NCBI GenBank assembly: GCA_024364735.1
Contig: JAGFNQ010005203.1
Span: forward strand, 156,719 to 220,718
Source of the DNA: Boesenbergia rotunda
Taxonomy: Eukaryota; Streptophyta; Magnoliopsida; Zingiberales; Zingiberaceae
DNA: 64,000 nt
Direction of reading: 5' to 3'
The notes under the pieces: model-generated
The model's database searches: none
Told to the model about the DNA's origin: nothing
The model's input: only the letters and a program-made list of their open reading frames with translations
Program-made: the position numbers and the translations under genes
In this document: piece after piece, positions 1 to 12,379 of the stretch
Layout: each line of letters begins with the position of its first letter
Position numbering within the stretch: position 1 is the first letter of the stretch

Positions 1-2768
1 TTCTCTTTTCTTCTTCGCTGCCCTAGCCGAAGCCGACCTCTGCCTTCGCCTTCTCCACTCCAGCTAAACCTGAGCACTTATCCTCCTCTCGATCCTCTCT
101 GCATCTCATCTCCCTCACGAACGACAGTCAGCCACCTCTGTCGCCCTCATCGAGCGAAGTCGTATCCTAGCTTTTCCTTCCTTCCGCACAAGAGGGATTC
201 GCCTCAACTCGAGCCTGGACGATTTGTGTGCTCTCTAGTTGCCGATCGTGGGAAAGTGGCTGTGGGCGGTGGGTAGCGGATCATCGATCACTGGTTGGAC
301 TTCTTCTAAGGTATGTTCTCTTCTTGTTGTTCGAGAACAACTTGGTCTAGGGTTGGACGGCGATTGGTGAGGTTTTCCTTGAGTTAGACTTGTGATCTAT
401 CTCTGTTTGAGCAGGATCTGGATTTGGGGGATAGAGGACTCACCGGAGCGAGGGAATTATAGCTGAAACAACACATTTGACCCTGTCCTATTTTGATTAG
501 CTGTGGCTAGTGTCTACTGGAGGTAAGGATCTGAATCCCTATGATATTGTACCTATGTGAATGATACTGCTACGATTGTAGATGGATTTATGCTTGTCTG
601 TTGATAAATTGAAAACACTTAGGTTTTGTTCTGTGAGTATAGTGGATGAGTTAATTAAGGTGTATCAACGAAATCTAATTGATTTGAATGTTGTTTCAGT
701 TCTTGATTAGCTTTACTTTGTGAGCTCATTCGGATGAATCTGTATTAGTTTCTATGAATGGGTTTTCAATTTGGCAACTGAGCTGATAGGGTCTTATAGT
801 GTTTGTCCCATGAAACCTTGAAGGATTGATTGTGTGATTGGGTGAGATGGAGTTTAGCATGAAGCTTAACCCCTAATAATCTATGGGTGATGTATGCGAA
901 TTTAGGATTGGGCCTAATTTTAATTACAATGAGTAATTAGAAACCTCTTCATTTAATTAGATGTGATTAAAGGAACGGGGACAATTGGGTAACCCTAACA
1001 TGGGTTAGGAATTAATTAGCTGATTATTATTTGTTGGTAGTAGCTAATTAAGCATGTCCTTGACACAGGGGCTTGACTTGGATTTATTGCTGCTTATTAT
1101 TGGCGGGTGGTCCTTTCTCGTTTGATACGGACTTCCACTCTTGGAGGCGGGTACTTCTTGCTTGTCTTCTGTAGATCCACTTTATCTTTATGCATGGCTA
1201 GTAATTTATGCAGTAGGCTGATATTGACCTTTATCTGCTACCGTTTTGTTATCCTGCTTGATACTTATGCTTGACCTTGGATATGATCTACATTTATTTC
1301 TATACAGTCTCGTTTATTTGTTATCTGACTCTGTATAGCATTGGTATAAGCATGAGTATGTGGATATAGATTAGCATACCATTGTGTGGTTGTATTTGTT
1401 GATTTTGGTCGTACCTGCACGTGTGTCTAGATATGGATTGATTGGGTTATTGGGGTATGTCACCTGATGTCTGCATTTGGTTGACTCTACTCGTATTTGC
1501 ACGTGTATCTGGTTATAGGATTGATTGGGTTATGATGCATACATATGACCTGTGCATGATAGGTTGGGTTATGTGTCGATGACCTGGTAGGGGTTGCATG
1601 TGTTAGTCATGCACCATACTTGCACTGTTGCATGCCGGCGATCAGCTGACTCCCTTGTGGTTGAGCCTAATCGTCTTCCGGCACATGATATGCACACACG
1701 GCCACTCATGGGTTAGTGGATACCGCTGGGTGTGTGCATTTGCTCTGTACTGCTCCGCTCGTCCGCTCATGGGTAGTGGTTTCGGAGCGTGGTAGCAGGC
1801 AGGGATCCCTTCTCTTACCATAGACCAGAGAAGATGAGAGAGATATCTCCCCCATATATACATGGGGCGGAGTGTTTACTCCACCAGCATCCTGTCCACT
1901 CGGTCACTCAGGAGCAGTGATGGCAGAGTGCTGACAGTGTCACGGCTCTACCCACTCGGCCGACACAGTATCACCTGTCTCGGTGGCTTGACTGGTGTTA
2001 GGGGGTGACCATGACATTGCATCATATGCATATGATGCATTTATGCATTGATTGTGTTTGCTGCATTTACTTGCTGCACTTGTTTGACATGCACATACAG
2101 GAGGTACTTTTGGTATGGTTTGTTGACCCTGCACTTGCTCGTATGGTACGAGTCCTATTATGATCATGATAGACTGATTTCTGGTATGTACAGTCCTTTA
2201 TTATTTCAGTTATGCATGCTTCTGACATTATCATGGAGACTGTATCCTGTTGTTTCTATATAGCTACTTTAGCAATTTTTCAGCCATGCATATCTTTCTA
2301 TATACCCGCGAATCCACTTGGACTCACCACCCGTTGTAATATTTTTGTTTCAGGTTGATAGCTCGCCGGAGGAGCCCAGTTGCCGATCCTGGTCCCTACG
2401 ACTCCGTTGATGGATGCTTCCGCATTGTTTTCTTTCGTTATAGCATTTCTTATGCGTTGTATTCGTTTTTATACATCGTGGACTTGTATTCGAGTTCTAT
2501 TCGTATGACATTGTATTTCTGAGTCCTCTGTTGGACTATGTGTTGATTGATTTGCGGCGCGCCTGCCCTGGGGGCAGCTCAGGTGAGTTCGATGTTTTCC
2601 GTATTGGGGTATTTCATTATCTTATGCTTTATATATATCTGTTTTGAGGCCTGAGGCCAATTTATAAACTGCGTGTGTTGTGTGTTTGTGTAACTTGTCC
2701 GCCGGACAGAGGAAATGCTGTCCGATTTTATATTGGATCATCGGCTCCAATGGTCTCAGGGCGTGACA
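1..2768 (+). repeat. Partial Tekay/Del-type Gypsy LTR (element E), right end
   Basis: The segment ends in GGGCGTGACA, a terminus resembling that of Tekay-type LTRs, exactly where the 5' LTR of Copia A is broken. The first 5 bases after it (CTAGT) match the uninterrupted sequence in A's 3' LTR near 27,711, so E inserted into A's 5' LTR and the other half of A's LTR should lie left of the window. No primer site follows, so this is a 3' LTR or a solo LTR. It starts with a pyrimidine-rich leader-like stretch, has a plausible intron (311-2353) and a perfect 7-bp hairpin near its end (2703-2709 with 2718-2724). No protein coding is supported. It differs from the LTRs of B, F and G. Confidence 0.72.
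311..2353 (+). other. Candidate intron inside the E LTR
   Basis: A strong donor (AAG|GTATGT, junction 310/311) follows a GC- and pyrimidine-rich exon-like stretch. A pyrimidine-rich acceptor ending TTTGTTTCAG lies at 2353, about 415 bp before the LTR end. The interior is AT-rich and has no long frame. The layout matches the B, F and G LTRs, which have unrelated sequence. Inferred only; no transcript is available. Confidence 0.4.
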
Positions 2769-3087
2769 CTAGTAGTTCTCGTCGGCACAAAACTCGTGAC
2801 TTTGCGAAGTCATCCCGAAGAGAACTCGGCGTGGACGCGAATAGAGGCGAAGCTTCCAAGGGACGCTACGGTTGGATCTCGTCCCTAGTTACGCGAGGTA
2901 CTAAGTAAATTAGTTTACTTTTCCGCAAAGTTTTAATTTATGATCATGTCCACACATCATAAGATTGCATGCTAGATACGTGGTTAAAATAATTTGAGAA
3001 ATTATTTTATGCTAATTCTTCCGCTGCACATAAAAATTTAAAATTTTACGAACCCGTATCCTTGTCAACATGCACCCGGTCCCAACA
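2769..3087 (+). repeat. 5' LTR of Copia A, 3' remnant only
   Basis: About 319 bp nearly identical to 27,711-28,038, the end of the intact 3' LTR, both ending CCCAACA. An 11-base difference (TTCGAGTTACG-like stretch near 27,835) is visible. The upstream roughly 1.9 kb of the LTR, including the TATA box, is missing because E is inserted here. Confidence 0.92.
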
Positions 3088-3088
3088 G

Positions 3089-3102
3089 TGGTATCAGAGC
3101 CG
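3089..3102 (+). promoter_or_regulatory. Primer binding site of Copia A (initiator Met tRNA)
   Basis: TGGTATCAGAGCC lies one base after the LTR end and is complementary to the 3' end of plant initiator Met tRNA, the usual Copia minus-strand primer. Confidence 0.9.
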
Positions 3103-4819
3103 GTTAGTGTTTGACATAATCATATAATTGTTTTGCGGAAAACTTTGTCATGATCTCAATTTTGGAAAAAAAATTTCAATTATGGAAACTTTCCAATTAT
3201 AATAAATTTTAGATTTAGGAATTTCTAAGTTTGGAAATCCTCATGAAATTTGCAAACTTTTGAAATTTTCTAGTTTCTGAAATTTTATGATAATTGTGAA
3301 AACTTCCCATCTTTGGAAACTTTCCAATTTTGGAAATTTTCTATTTTAGAAATTTTCAATTTTGGAAATATGTATGTTTTCTTTGTACCAGAAACTTACA
3401 ATTATTCTGAAAATCTATTATGAAATCTCGCAATTTTGGGCACTTTCTTTCAAGAAAGTCTAGACAAATTTATGGACAATTAATTGACAATTAAATTTGA
3501 ATTGGTTTTTAAATTATCAACAAAATTCTTTATTTTAGATTGAGCCTCGGGGAGCCGTCCAATTTAAAGTTAGTTGTTGTAATTTAATTTCCCAATTTTA
3601 AATGAAATTGTCATGTTTAATTTGGTTACGCTTCCGAAGCGGACCAAATTGAATTTACGACAAATTACTTTTCTTTGGGTATCTGAGCCTCGGGGAGCCA
3701 CTCTTAGAAAACAATTTGTTGTATTTAATTAATCCATGAATAAAATATGCGATCAAACCTTGGAAGTTTGATTTAAGAGGTGATGCTCTTACATATTGTT
3801 GTCTCCAAAATTAATTAGGAAAATTGTTTCCTATAGAGTTTTCTTAAATGAGATTTTCATGAAAATAATATGTGGTTAAATTAAGGGAATCTCTCTCTTA
3901 ATTTAATAAGATTTGATTTAGAGAAATCAAAATCTTAAACATATTATTTCCGAAATTGATTATGACAATTTAGGAAATTGTTTCCCAAAATAATTCCTTG
4001 AATAAAGTATGAATTAGAATTAGGAAATCCAGTTCCTAATTCAATTAATGAGACTTGATAAATTAAGTCACATACATACTTTATTAAGGAAATCGTTAGT
4101 CATGACATAATTATATGTCATGAATGTGCTTAGAAAAGAAAGGATGAGACCTAAAACCCCTTACAAAATATTAAGGCCAACACCTTCCATTAATATGGTT
4201 AGAACCGGAGTTTTGTTTCTCACTTGGGTTGATGGACACATTCATGCCCGGCTTGAACCTCAACATGTTCAAACCATGGAATTAGTTTATGATTAATATA
4301 GTTGGAGTCAGAGGTCAATCCTTAGTTATGGTTGTTGGACACATCCAAGCCTGACTAAACGGTTGAATGAGCTCCAACCATATTAAAACTATTTCTTGAT
4401 TAATGGGTCAGCCTTAAGCTTGGAGCATCAATTTGTTGTGCCACAGCCAAGGTCGATGTAAAGAGAGGTGCAGTTGGGTGCTATGTATAATGTTGCATAC
4501 TTGTTAATGAGTTAACAACCCAATGATTTATGCAAACATTCAATTAGTTGATAGCATAAAGTGATAGTTACATATATGTGATATGTAATCGGTATAATTA
4601 TCTACCTTCATAGCTATGAATAACTTGATGGCCACAGCCATGGTTGTTCTTATCTATGGTTGGATATCAACCTATTTGGAGATGTTCCTACGATCTCCCG
4701 AATTGATAAAAAGGGTCATTCAATTTGAAAATAAATAGGATTTATTAATGTATGTTGATACATTCTTTATCATCTTCTCACATAAGCTCAATTTGTATTT
4801 CTAGGTTAATCACTCGATC
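3103..4819 (+). other. Untranslated leader of Copia A
   Basis: AT-rich 1.7 kb between primer site and gag with no credible frame. It contains many short purine/pyrimidine mirror strings built on TTTGGAAA/TTTCCAA around 3,160-3,370, and the 15-mer GAGCCTCGGGGAGCC twice (3542-3556 and 3685-3699, 143 bp apart), suggesting a leader duplication or a structured packaging or translation element. Confidence 0.6.
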
Positions 4820-5596
4820 ATGTCTTCTCTGAATTTGCGTTCCATTTTGGACACCAATAAACTAACTGGGCCAAACTTCATGGACTGGCTTCGAAACCTG
4901 AGGATAGTCCTCAAGGCAGAGAAGCTTGCTCATGTCATTGAAGATCAACTTCCCAACCGTCCTCCAGAGGGTGCAACTCCAGACCAGTTAGTGACCTATC
5001 AGAAACATGTGACCAATTCTGAACTTGCGAGTTGCATCATGCTAGCCTCTATGGTACCTGAGCTGCAAAAGCAGCATGAGCATATGGATGCTTATACCAT
5101 CATCTTCCATCTTCATGAGTTGTTCGAAGAGCAGGCGAGATCCGAAAGGTTCGAAGTCTCCAGATTCCTCTTCACCTCTAGGATGCAGGAAGGCACTTCT
5201 GCCTCACAATTTGTGATAAAGATGTTGGGGTATATTGAGCGACTGAGCACACTCGATTTTGCAATGGATCATGAACTAAGTATTGACTTAATTCTGCATT
5301 GTTTGCCCAAAAGTTATTCACAATTTGTGATGAACTATCGGATTAACAAGATGGAGACTACCATTCCTGAGTTGCTCAACCTGCTGAAGACTGTAGAGCC
5401 TTCTGTAAAGAAGGATCAGAAGACGGTACTGTTAGTTGGTTCCTCGAAGAAAGGTTCTAAAAGGAAGGCCATAGAACAGAATAAAGGAAAGAAGAAAAGG
5501 CCAAAAAGACTGAAAAAACACCAAAAGGAACTTGCCATCATTGTGGCAAGGAGGGTCACTGGCGAAGAAACTGCAAGGTTTATCTTGAGTCCTTGA
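4820..5596 (+). pseudogene. gag: gag of Copia A (UBN2-type capsid), frameshifted before the zinc knuckle
   Basis: The start MSSLNLRSILDTNKLTGPNF is a typical Copia gag N-terminus, and residues about 20-200 carry the UBN2 helical capsid region (LTGPNFMDWLRNLR, LASCIMLASM, LPKSYSQFVMNY). The tail is Lys-rich. The frame then loses the zinc knuckle: CHHCGKEGHWRRNC is encoded one frame over at 5533-5574, so a single indel lies in the A-rich stretch between about 5440 and 5527. This reading ends early at 258 codons. The product would package element RNA in cytoplasmic virus-like particles. Confidence 0.88.
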
Positions 5597-8500
5597 AGAA
5601 AAAGGCATCCGATGCCCCATCCTCTTCAGGTATCTTCGTTATTGAATGTCACTCTATTTCCTCAAATACCTGGGTACTTGATACTGGGTGTAGCTCACAT
5701 ATATGTAATTACATATAGGGGCTAAGGAATAGAAGAAGACTCGTCAAAGGAGAAGCGAATTTGCGAGTTGGAAATGGAGCAAAGATTGCTGCTGTTGCCA
5801 TCGGAACATATTTGCTAAAGCTCCCTACTGGACGTGTCTTAGAATTGGATAATTGTTATTTTGTTCCTTCGTTAATAAAGAACATTGTATCTATTTCATA
5901 TTTGAATGAAAAGGGTTATCATTTAATTTTTAGTAACAATTGTTGTTACATAATTTTAAAGGGCGTTCTTTATGGGAATGGAACTTTGTGCAATGGTATC
6001 TACACGTTAGATTTATCCGGTGACATTTTCAATATCGAAGTTAGCAATAAACGTGCTCGAATAGATAATCGAATAGACTCCTACACTTGGCATTGCCGTC
6101 TTGGCCATGTAAGTAAGAAACGCATGACCGAATTACATCGATGTGGAATTCTGGAATCATTTGAACCCGGTTCATTTGATACATGTGAATCATGCTTAAA
6201 AGGCAAGATGACCAAATTACCCTTTTCTGGAAAAGGTAATCCAGTGGGAGAATTGCTTGGTCTAATACATACTGATGTATGTGGACCAATGTCAACTCTT
6301 GCACAAGGAGGCTATAACTACTTCATCACCTTTATCGATGATCACTCACGATTCGGCTATGTGCTCTTGATGAAACACAAATCTGAAGCCTTTGAGAAAT
6401 TCAAAGAGTTCAGAAATGAAGTAGAGAAACAGCTTGGCAAAAGTATTAAGATACTTCGATCCGATCGGGGTGGTGAATACTTGAGTCAAGAGTTTCAAGA
6501 TTATCTAAGGGACAATGGGATATTGTCCCAATGGATTCCGCCGTATACACCACAGCATAATGGTGTATCTGAGAGGCGCAACCGAACCTTGATGGACATG
6601 GTTAGGTCAATGATGAATCATGCAACTCTTCCAAAATCCTTTTGGGGCTATGCACTAAAGACAGCTATTTACTTGCTAAACAGAGTCCCGACCAAGGTAG
6701 TCTCTACTACTCCATATGAGACATGGAATAGTAAGAAACCTCACTTGACTCACCTTAAGATATGGGGTTGTCCTGCTTATGTGAAGCGGACTGTATCAGA
6801 CAAATTGGATGCTAAGTCTGATAAATGTCTATTTATTGGATACCCTAAGGAAACGAAGGGTTACCAATTCTATCATCCCTTGGAACAAAAGGTGTTTGTT
6901 TCAAGGCATGCTGTATTTCTATAAAAAGAATTTTTTTTACAAGAAAACAGTGGGAGTGGCATTGAACTTGATAAAGTTCAAGAAACTCCAATAGACATTA
7001 CAGAGACACCTAGTCTAGACCCACAACCAATACCTCATAATGATGAGTTATCACTTGAACCTAAAACTACACCACGTCTTCGTAGATCTGATAGGACACG
7101 TAATATTCCAGAGAGATACGGATTTCTCATAAGTGAATCGAACGACGTGTTACTCATAAGCGATGACGAACCTATCAGTTATGAAGATGTTCTGAAAAAT
7201 TCAGAAAGGGACAAATGGCTTGAAGCCATGAAGTCGGAAATGGATTCCATGTACGAAAATCAAGTATGGGACTTGGTTAACCCACCTGAAGAGATTAAGC
7301 CCATAGGGTGCAAGTGGGTTTTCAAGAAGAAAATCGACATGGAAGGTAATGTAGTTACCTTTAAGGCTAGATTAGTGGCAAAAGGATATCGTCAAAAACA
7401 AGGAATTGATTATGACGAAACCTATTCGCCAGTAGCTATGCTTAAATCCATTCGGATGCTCCTAGCCATAGCAGCTCATTATGATTATGAGATATGGCAA
7501 ATGGATGTGAAAACAGCTTTCCTTAATGGAAACCTGCTTGAGGATGTATACATGATACAACCTGAAGGTTTCACATCGGTTGATAAAACCAAAGTATGCA
7601 AGTTTCGACGATCCATATATGGACTGAAGCAAGCATCCAAGAGCTGGAACATCCGTTTTGATGAGACAATCAAAGAGTTTGATTTCTCACAAAATTCTGA
7701 CGAACCTTGTGTGTACAAGAAGGTTAGTGGGAGTGCAGTCGTATTCTTAGTATTATATGTCGATGACATATTACTTATAGGAAACGATATATCAGTCTTA
7801 CAGACAGTTAAAATATGGTTGTCGAAAACTTTCTCCATGAAAGACCTGGGAGAAGCAACCTATATCCTTGGGATTAGAATCTATAGAGATAGATCAAAAC
7901 GGTTGCTTGGTCTTTCGCAGTCTACATATATAGACCGAGTGCTAAAAAGGTTTAGCATGTCGGAATCCAAGAAAGGTTACCTTCCCATCAGGCATGGGAT
8001 CAACCTTTCAAAGTATATGTGTCCGCGCACAGAAGACGAGAGGATTTGCATGAATAAGATTCCCTATGCATCCACGATAGGATCTATCATGTATGCTATG
8101 TTATGTACTAGGCCCGATGTATCGTATGCTCTGAGCGTCACAAGCAGATACCAGTCGGATCCAGGAATGGATCATTGGGCGGCTGTAAAGACAATCCTTA
8201 AGTACTTAAGAAGAACTAAGGATGTGTTCCTAATATATGGAGAAGGAGATATGGTAATACGTGGGTATACAGATGCCAGTTTCCAGACAGATAAGGATGA
8301 CTCCAAATCTCAGTCTGGATACGTATTTACTTTGAGTGGAGGCGCAGTAAGTTGGAAAAGTTCCAAACAAGACACCGTAGCGGATTCTACCACGGAAGCG
8401 GAATATATCGCAGCTTCGGAAGCAGCAAAGGAAGCAGTCTGGATCAAGAAGTTCGTTTCCGAACTTGGCGTGGTTCCAACCATTGATGAAGCAGTGCCGG
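5527..8500 (+). pseudogene. pol: Copia A polyprotein: zinc knuckle, protease, integrase, RT, start of RNase H
   Basis: One frame carries everything in order: gag CCHC knuckle (5533-5574), protease motif LDTGCSSH (about 5677-5700), integrase HHCC finger (HCRLGH...CESCLKGK, about 6090-6210), the integrase D,D,E core (HTDVCGP, RSDRGGEY, GVSERRNR; about 6270-6590), RT (QMDVKTAFLNG about 7498, YVDDILLIG about 7756) and RNase H (GYTDASFQTD about 8263, STTEAEY about 8388). It is broken by TAG at 5716 (CAG expected) and TAA at 6922 (GAA expected). It stops at 8500 where Gypsy B is inserted and resumes at 25,536. Confidence 0.9.
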
Positions 8501-8816
8501 TGTAACGACCCGGAAAATTCTCTTAATATTTCCTTAAAATATTAAGCATGTCAAGATAATTTTCTGAGGAACCTAGAAATATTAATGCGAACTTTGGCCT
8601 AGAAAATCCATGTTTTCCCGTTTAAATTGGGAAAAAGGGCACTAATGGGCCTTATATGGGCTTTTTAGTATCATAATTATTGGTGCATTTTAGGTGAAAA
8701 TTAGTATAAATATAAAGGGATTTTAATAAGAAATATTAACATAATTATGGGGGAATTTTTGAGGAATTTTCGAAAATCCTAGGAAAATAAAAATAAAAAT
8801 AAGTGGAAAAAAATTA

Positions 8817-8888
8817 TGCATCTACCAAGGATTGAACCTTGGACCTCTTGTACAACCATGTATGCTTTAACCAACTCACCTAGCAAGG
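8817..8888 (-). other. Antisense tRNA-like module in the B 5' LTR
   Basis: On the minus strand TAGGTGAGTTGG resembles a Pol III A box and GGTTCAATCC a B box, about 45 bases apart. CCAAGG/CCTTGG forms a perfect 6-bp stem around TTCAAT. The same block is in all five complete LTRs of B, F and G and in each is antisense to the LTR. The T loop is one base short, so it is not a normal tRNA gene; a SINE head or tRNA fossil is likelier. Confidence 0.55.
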
Positions 8889-8980
8889 GAATGTTATGAG
8901 GGAATGAAGTGGAGATTGGTTAAGGCTTAGAAGAAGATGAAGGGTCATGGAGAGACTCTTCATTTACCTCCTTAATGGGC

Positions 8981-8988
8981 TATAAAGA
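8981..8988 (+). promoter_or_regulatory. TATA box of the B 5' LTR
   Basis: TATAAAGA after a TTAATGGGC stretch, repeated at 22,615-22,622 in the 3' LTR. It is followed by a pyrimidine-rich leader (TTCCTCCTCCTCCCC) typical of plant transcripts, placing transcription start near 9010. Confidence 0.7.
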
Positions 8989-9218
8989 GGGGGGTTTGGG
9001 AGTTACCTCTTCCTTCCATTACTTTGCATTTTCTTCCTCCTCCTCCCCTCATCCTAGCCGAACACCAAAGGAAGGGTTCTCCCTTGGAAAAGCTCCACAA
9101 GAAGTCTCATCTCCAAGATCTAAGGGTTTTCCAAGGATACAAGGACAAGGAGGCTCAAAGATCCAAAGATTTTGCAATTCCCTTCTCTTTTAAGGTTTAA
9201 AAATCAAGATCAACCAAG

Positions 9219-11494
9219 GTAAGACTCCCTCACCTGTGGTGTAATAGTTCCTTATGTTTTTAGCATGATATATTGGTTGGTTTTTGGGATTTGATGTTAA
9301 AAGAAACAAGAGAAGCAAACCAAGAACCCTAGGACATCTTATGGGTTTCGACCACTAGAAGTTTAGGGTCAAAGATGATGCTAAAAATCTTTATAATATT
9401 GTTTAATGTTCTCTTATGATGTTTAGAGATTAAATATAATTTTTGGGAATTTTTGGGGTACCCTAGAATACCCTAGGGTTTCGGCCAACATCAAGAACCC
9501 ATGTGTAGGGTGGGGTTTAAAACCTTAAGTATATGTTTTATATTTTATCATGATATAAGGGAGATGGAGGGTGTTTATGTGAATGATTCACATGGCCTAG
9601 AGACCCTATAGGTTTCGGCCAAGTACCCTAATAGGGTGGAAGGTAAGGACTTATTTCAAGTAAGGGCTCCAATGGCCCTATGGTAAGATATGGTTGGTGT
9701 TTAAGCAATTGATTTGGGATTTTAATGGAATTTCTCCATGCCCCCATGGCCTTGAAGTTTCGGCCAAGAGCAAGGCTAGGGTTAAAGGATTAGGGTTGGT
9801 CTTAAGTATGAACTCAAATGTTTCCTATGGCCTAGTATGAATGTAGGAGATGTTGTTTGGGAAGTTAGGGAAAGTTTCATGGACCTAGGGTTTCCTTGGG
9901 GCTTTCGGCCAAGGATCTAACCTAGGGCTAGGGTTGGGTTAAACCTACCAAGATGCTTGGTATAGGTTATTAAGATGTATGTTTAAGTAAGGTGGAAGAA
10001 TTCTATGTTAACCAAACCCTTAGTTTATATGTCATGAATTGTATGTTAGGTCATAAATGTTTTAGACATGTGCCATGATCTATGAATGATATGTATGTAT
10101 GCCATGTTTTATGAATAGTATGTATGTATGCCATGTCTTATGAATGATATGTAGGTATGCCATGTTTATGAATAATTGTATGTATGCCATGCTCTATGAA
10201 TGATGTGTACAAATGCCATGTTTAAGAATGAAAATGAAGAATGAAGTTAAAGTTCATGCCTTTAAGGCATAACGATGATGTTAAGTATGATGAATGAATG
10301 AATATGCTATGAATGATGATAAATGAAAAAGCATGTGAAAGTATTTTATTTTATTTTATGGGCTTGTACCGGACCTAAGTAAGGTCCACGGTTCTGGACT
10401 ATCGATGAAGCTGTCCACGGTTCGGGACTACCGATGAAGCTGTCCTTACGGTTCGGGACTACCGATGAAGCTGTCCTTACCCTAGTAGGTCGAGATTAGC
10501 TACCTCGTATTTACTTAGGGATGCGCGCATATGATGTATGAATGTGGTACAAGCCAGGGCCCAATGAATGTTATGATTATTTTAAAAGTATGTTTTTAAA
10601 GATTAAGCATCCTTATATATATATATATGCAATTGCCACATGCATCCATCCATGTTATGCATTATATTTATGATAAGAATATTATGCAAAGAAATTTTAT
10701 GCAAAGTATGTTTATGCCATGATTTTATTTATGTTCATGCTAGTTAGGATGCCATGATTTAATTGTGTTTATGCTAGTTAGAATGCCATGATTTATTTAT
10801 GTTCATGCTAGTTTAGGATGCCATGATTTAATTATGTTTATGCTAAGTTAGAATGCCATGATTGTATTTATGTTCATGCTAGTTTAGGATGCCATGATTT
10901 AATTATGTTTATACTAAGTTAGAATGCCATGAGTTATTTATGTTCATGCTAGTTTAGGATGTCATGATTTAACTATGTGTATGCTAAGTTGGAATGCCAT
11001 GATTTTATTTATGTTCATGTTAGTTTAGGATGCCATGATTTAATTATGTCTATGCTAAGTTAGAATGCCATGATTTTATTTATGTTCATGCTAGTTTTTG
11101 AAGCCATGATTTAATTAGGTTTGTGCTAAGTTAGGACGTCATGATTTTATTTAGTGTTCATGCTAAGAATGTTTATGAGGCTATGTTTACTATGTTATGT
11201 CTATGCCAAGTATTATGCCATGCTATGAATGGTTACGATGTTTATGTCTATGCCAAGTATTATGCCATGCCATGAAGGTTTTATGGTTATGTTTATGCCA
11301 TGCTACGAATGTGATTAAGCTATGTCCATGACATGTCGAATGTATGCTAAGTGATGATAAGGCTTATGTTCTAAGTAAAGCATTAAGTATGTTAATGTTT
11401 CATGTGCTCATGATTAAGTGATGAATGGTTTTAGTGAGTAGGAAAGAGTCTTACTAAGCCTGTGTGCTTATAGTCTTATTTTCTTATACCGCAG
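9219..11494 (+). other. Candidate intron inside the B 5' LTR
   Basis: Donor AAG|GTAAGA (9218/9219) and acceptor TTCTTATACCGCAG (ending 11,494) bracket an AT-rich, repeat-filled 2.28 kb. Both sites are conserved in the more diverged F and G LTRs, although the sequence between them differs in length and repeat content. Splicing would join the leader to ATCACGCAAGG, about 400 bp before the primer site. Inferred. Confidence 0.45.
10700..11160 (+). repeat. Tandem repeat array in the B 5' LTR
   Basis: Seven or so imperfect units of about 70 bp alternate GCCATGATTTAATTATGTTT and GCCATGATTTTATTTATGTTC segments. The same array is at about 24,350-24,800 and, diverged and reversed, in F (32,220-32,640) and G (41,170-41,590; 46,900-47,350). 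Confidence 0.8.
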
Positions 11495-11898
11495 ATCACG
11501 CAAGGGGACAGTAAGGAAGCAGCAGGAGGGCAATGAAGCATGTGTGTGATAGTGACTTGGCCAAGAAACAATATGTTTGCTCGTTATGATAGAACTTTAC
11601 CTTTACTATTATGTGCTTGAATGTGACTCCATGACACTCCATGACATGATGCTAAGTATGACATGATGCTAAGAATGACATGATGCTAAGTATGACACGA
11701 TGCTAAGTAGGACATGATATAATGTTTAGTATAAAGTTAATATGTTAAGTTCCCATGTTATGCTGTTAGGAATGGTAGTAAGTGCATGTAGGTGTAAGTT
11801 AAAGGTTTCCGCTGCATTATGATGTCTACATGCCCTAAGTATGATAACGTAACGCCGCTTTAGGAAAAAAAAGAAAAAAAAAAGCGGGCGTTACAGGT

Positions 11899-11910
11899 TG
11901 GTATCAGAGC
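11899..11910 (+). promoter_or_regulatory. Primer binding site of Gypsy B
   Basis: TGGTATCAGAGC, three bases after the LTR end, complementary to initiator Met tRNA. The same three-base spacing is found in F and G. Confidence 0.9.
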
Positions 11911-12379
11911 GGTTTCCATCTCACTACACACACATCAAGCCCTCTTCCTGCCGCTTCCAAGTAAGTACCTTTCGGCATAGTTTATGATTTTTGCATAGTT
12001 TATGATAGTAATCACTTTAGGATACTTTATGATTCTAGGATATGCAAGTATGAATAACACATTATGATAGATGATGGAAAGTAATTGCAAGGTATGAAAA
12101 TATAAACGATATTTTATTGTTATTGTTATTTTCCCTTTAATTTAGAATTTAATATGGGGGGATAGGAATAAGCAATGATGGATAATACCTTATGATAGAA
12201 AGTACCCCTAGGATATGTAACTAGGAACGATACATTATCTTATATTTTATTATGAGACAAAACACTTTAGGTTTTAATATGCGGGTAGGAATAACCAAGA
12301 CTTATATTAGTCGTACTTGTCTTTTATGAAGAGAAGCCTGGCTAGAAGATAGAGTAATAGAATTAATGAGACTCAACCT
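11911..12379 (+). pseudogene. Gypsy B leader and decayed gag start
   Basis: The leader aligns with that of F (CTCACTACACACACATCAAGC onward). At 12,338 the sequence CTGGCTAGAAGATAG corresponds to F's gag start (Met-Ala-Arg-Arg-Gln): the ATG is now CTG and the Gln codon is TAG. Gag similarity ends within about 40 bp and AT-rich DNA begins. Confidence 0.75.

Larger units (their letters stand above)
8501..11895 (+). repeat. 5' LTR of Gypsy B (3,395 bp)
   Basis: TGTAACGACCCGG to GCGGGCGTTACA. Contains an antisense tRNA-like module (8817-8888), TATA box (TATAAAGA, 8981-8988), a donor/acceptor pair (9219/11494), several TTTCGGCC-centred units, three copies of a CGGTTCGGGACTACCGATGAAG-like unit (about 10,389-10,480), tandem GCCATGATTT...ATGCTAAGTTAGAAT units (about 10,700-11,160), a GACATGATGCTAAG repeat (11,643-11,715) and a terminal hairpin. 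Confidence 0.95.

Noticed and set aside
8975..9193. A 72-codon frame conserved in both B LTRs (also 22,610-22,828; related frames in F and G)
   Set aside because: Its ATG lies before the TATA box, so the normal transcript would not contain it. Conservation follows from LTR identity.
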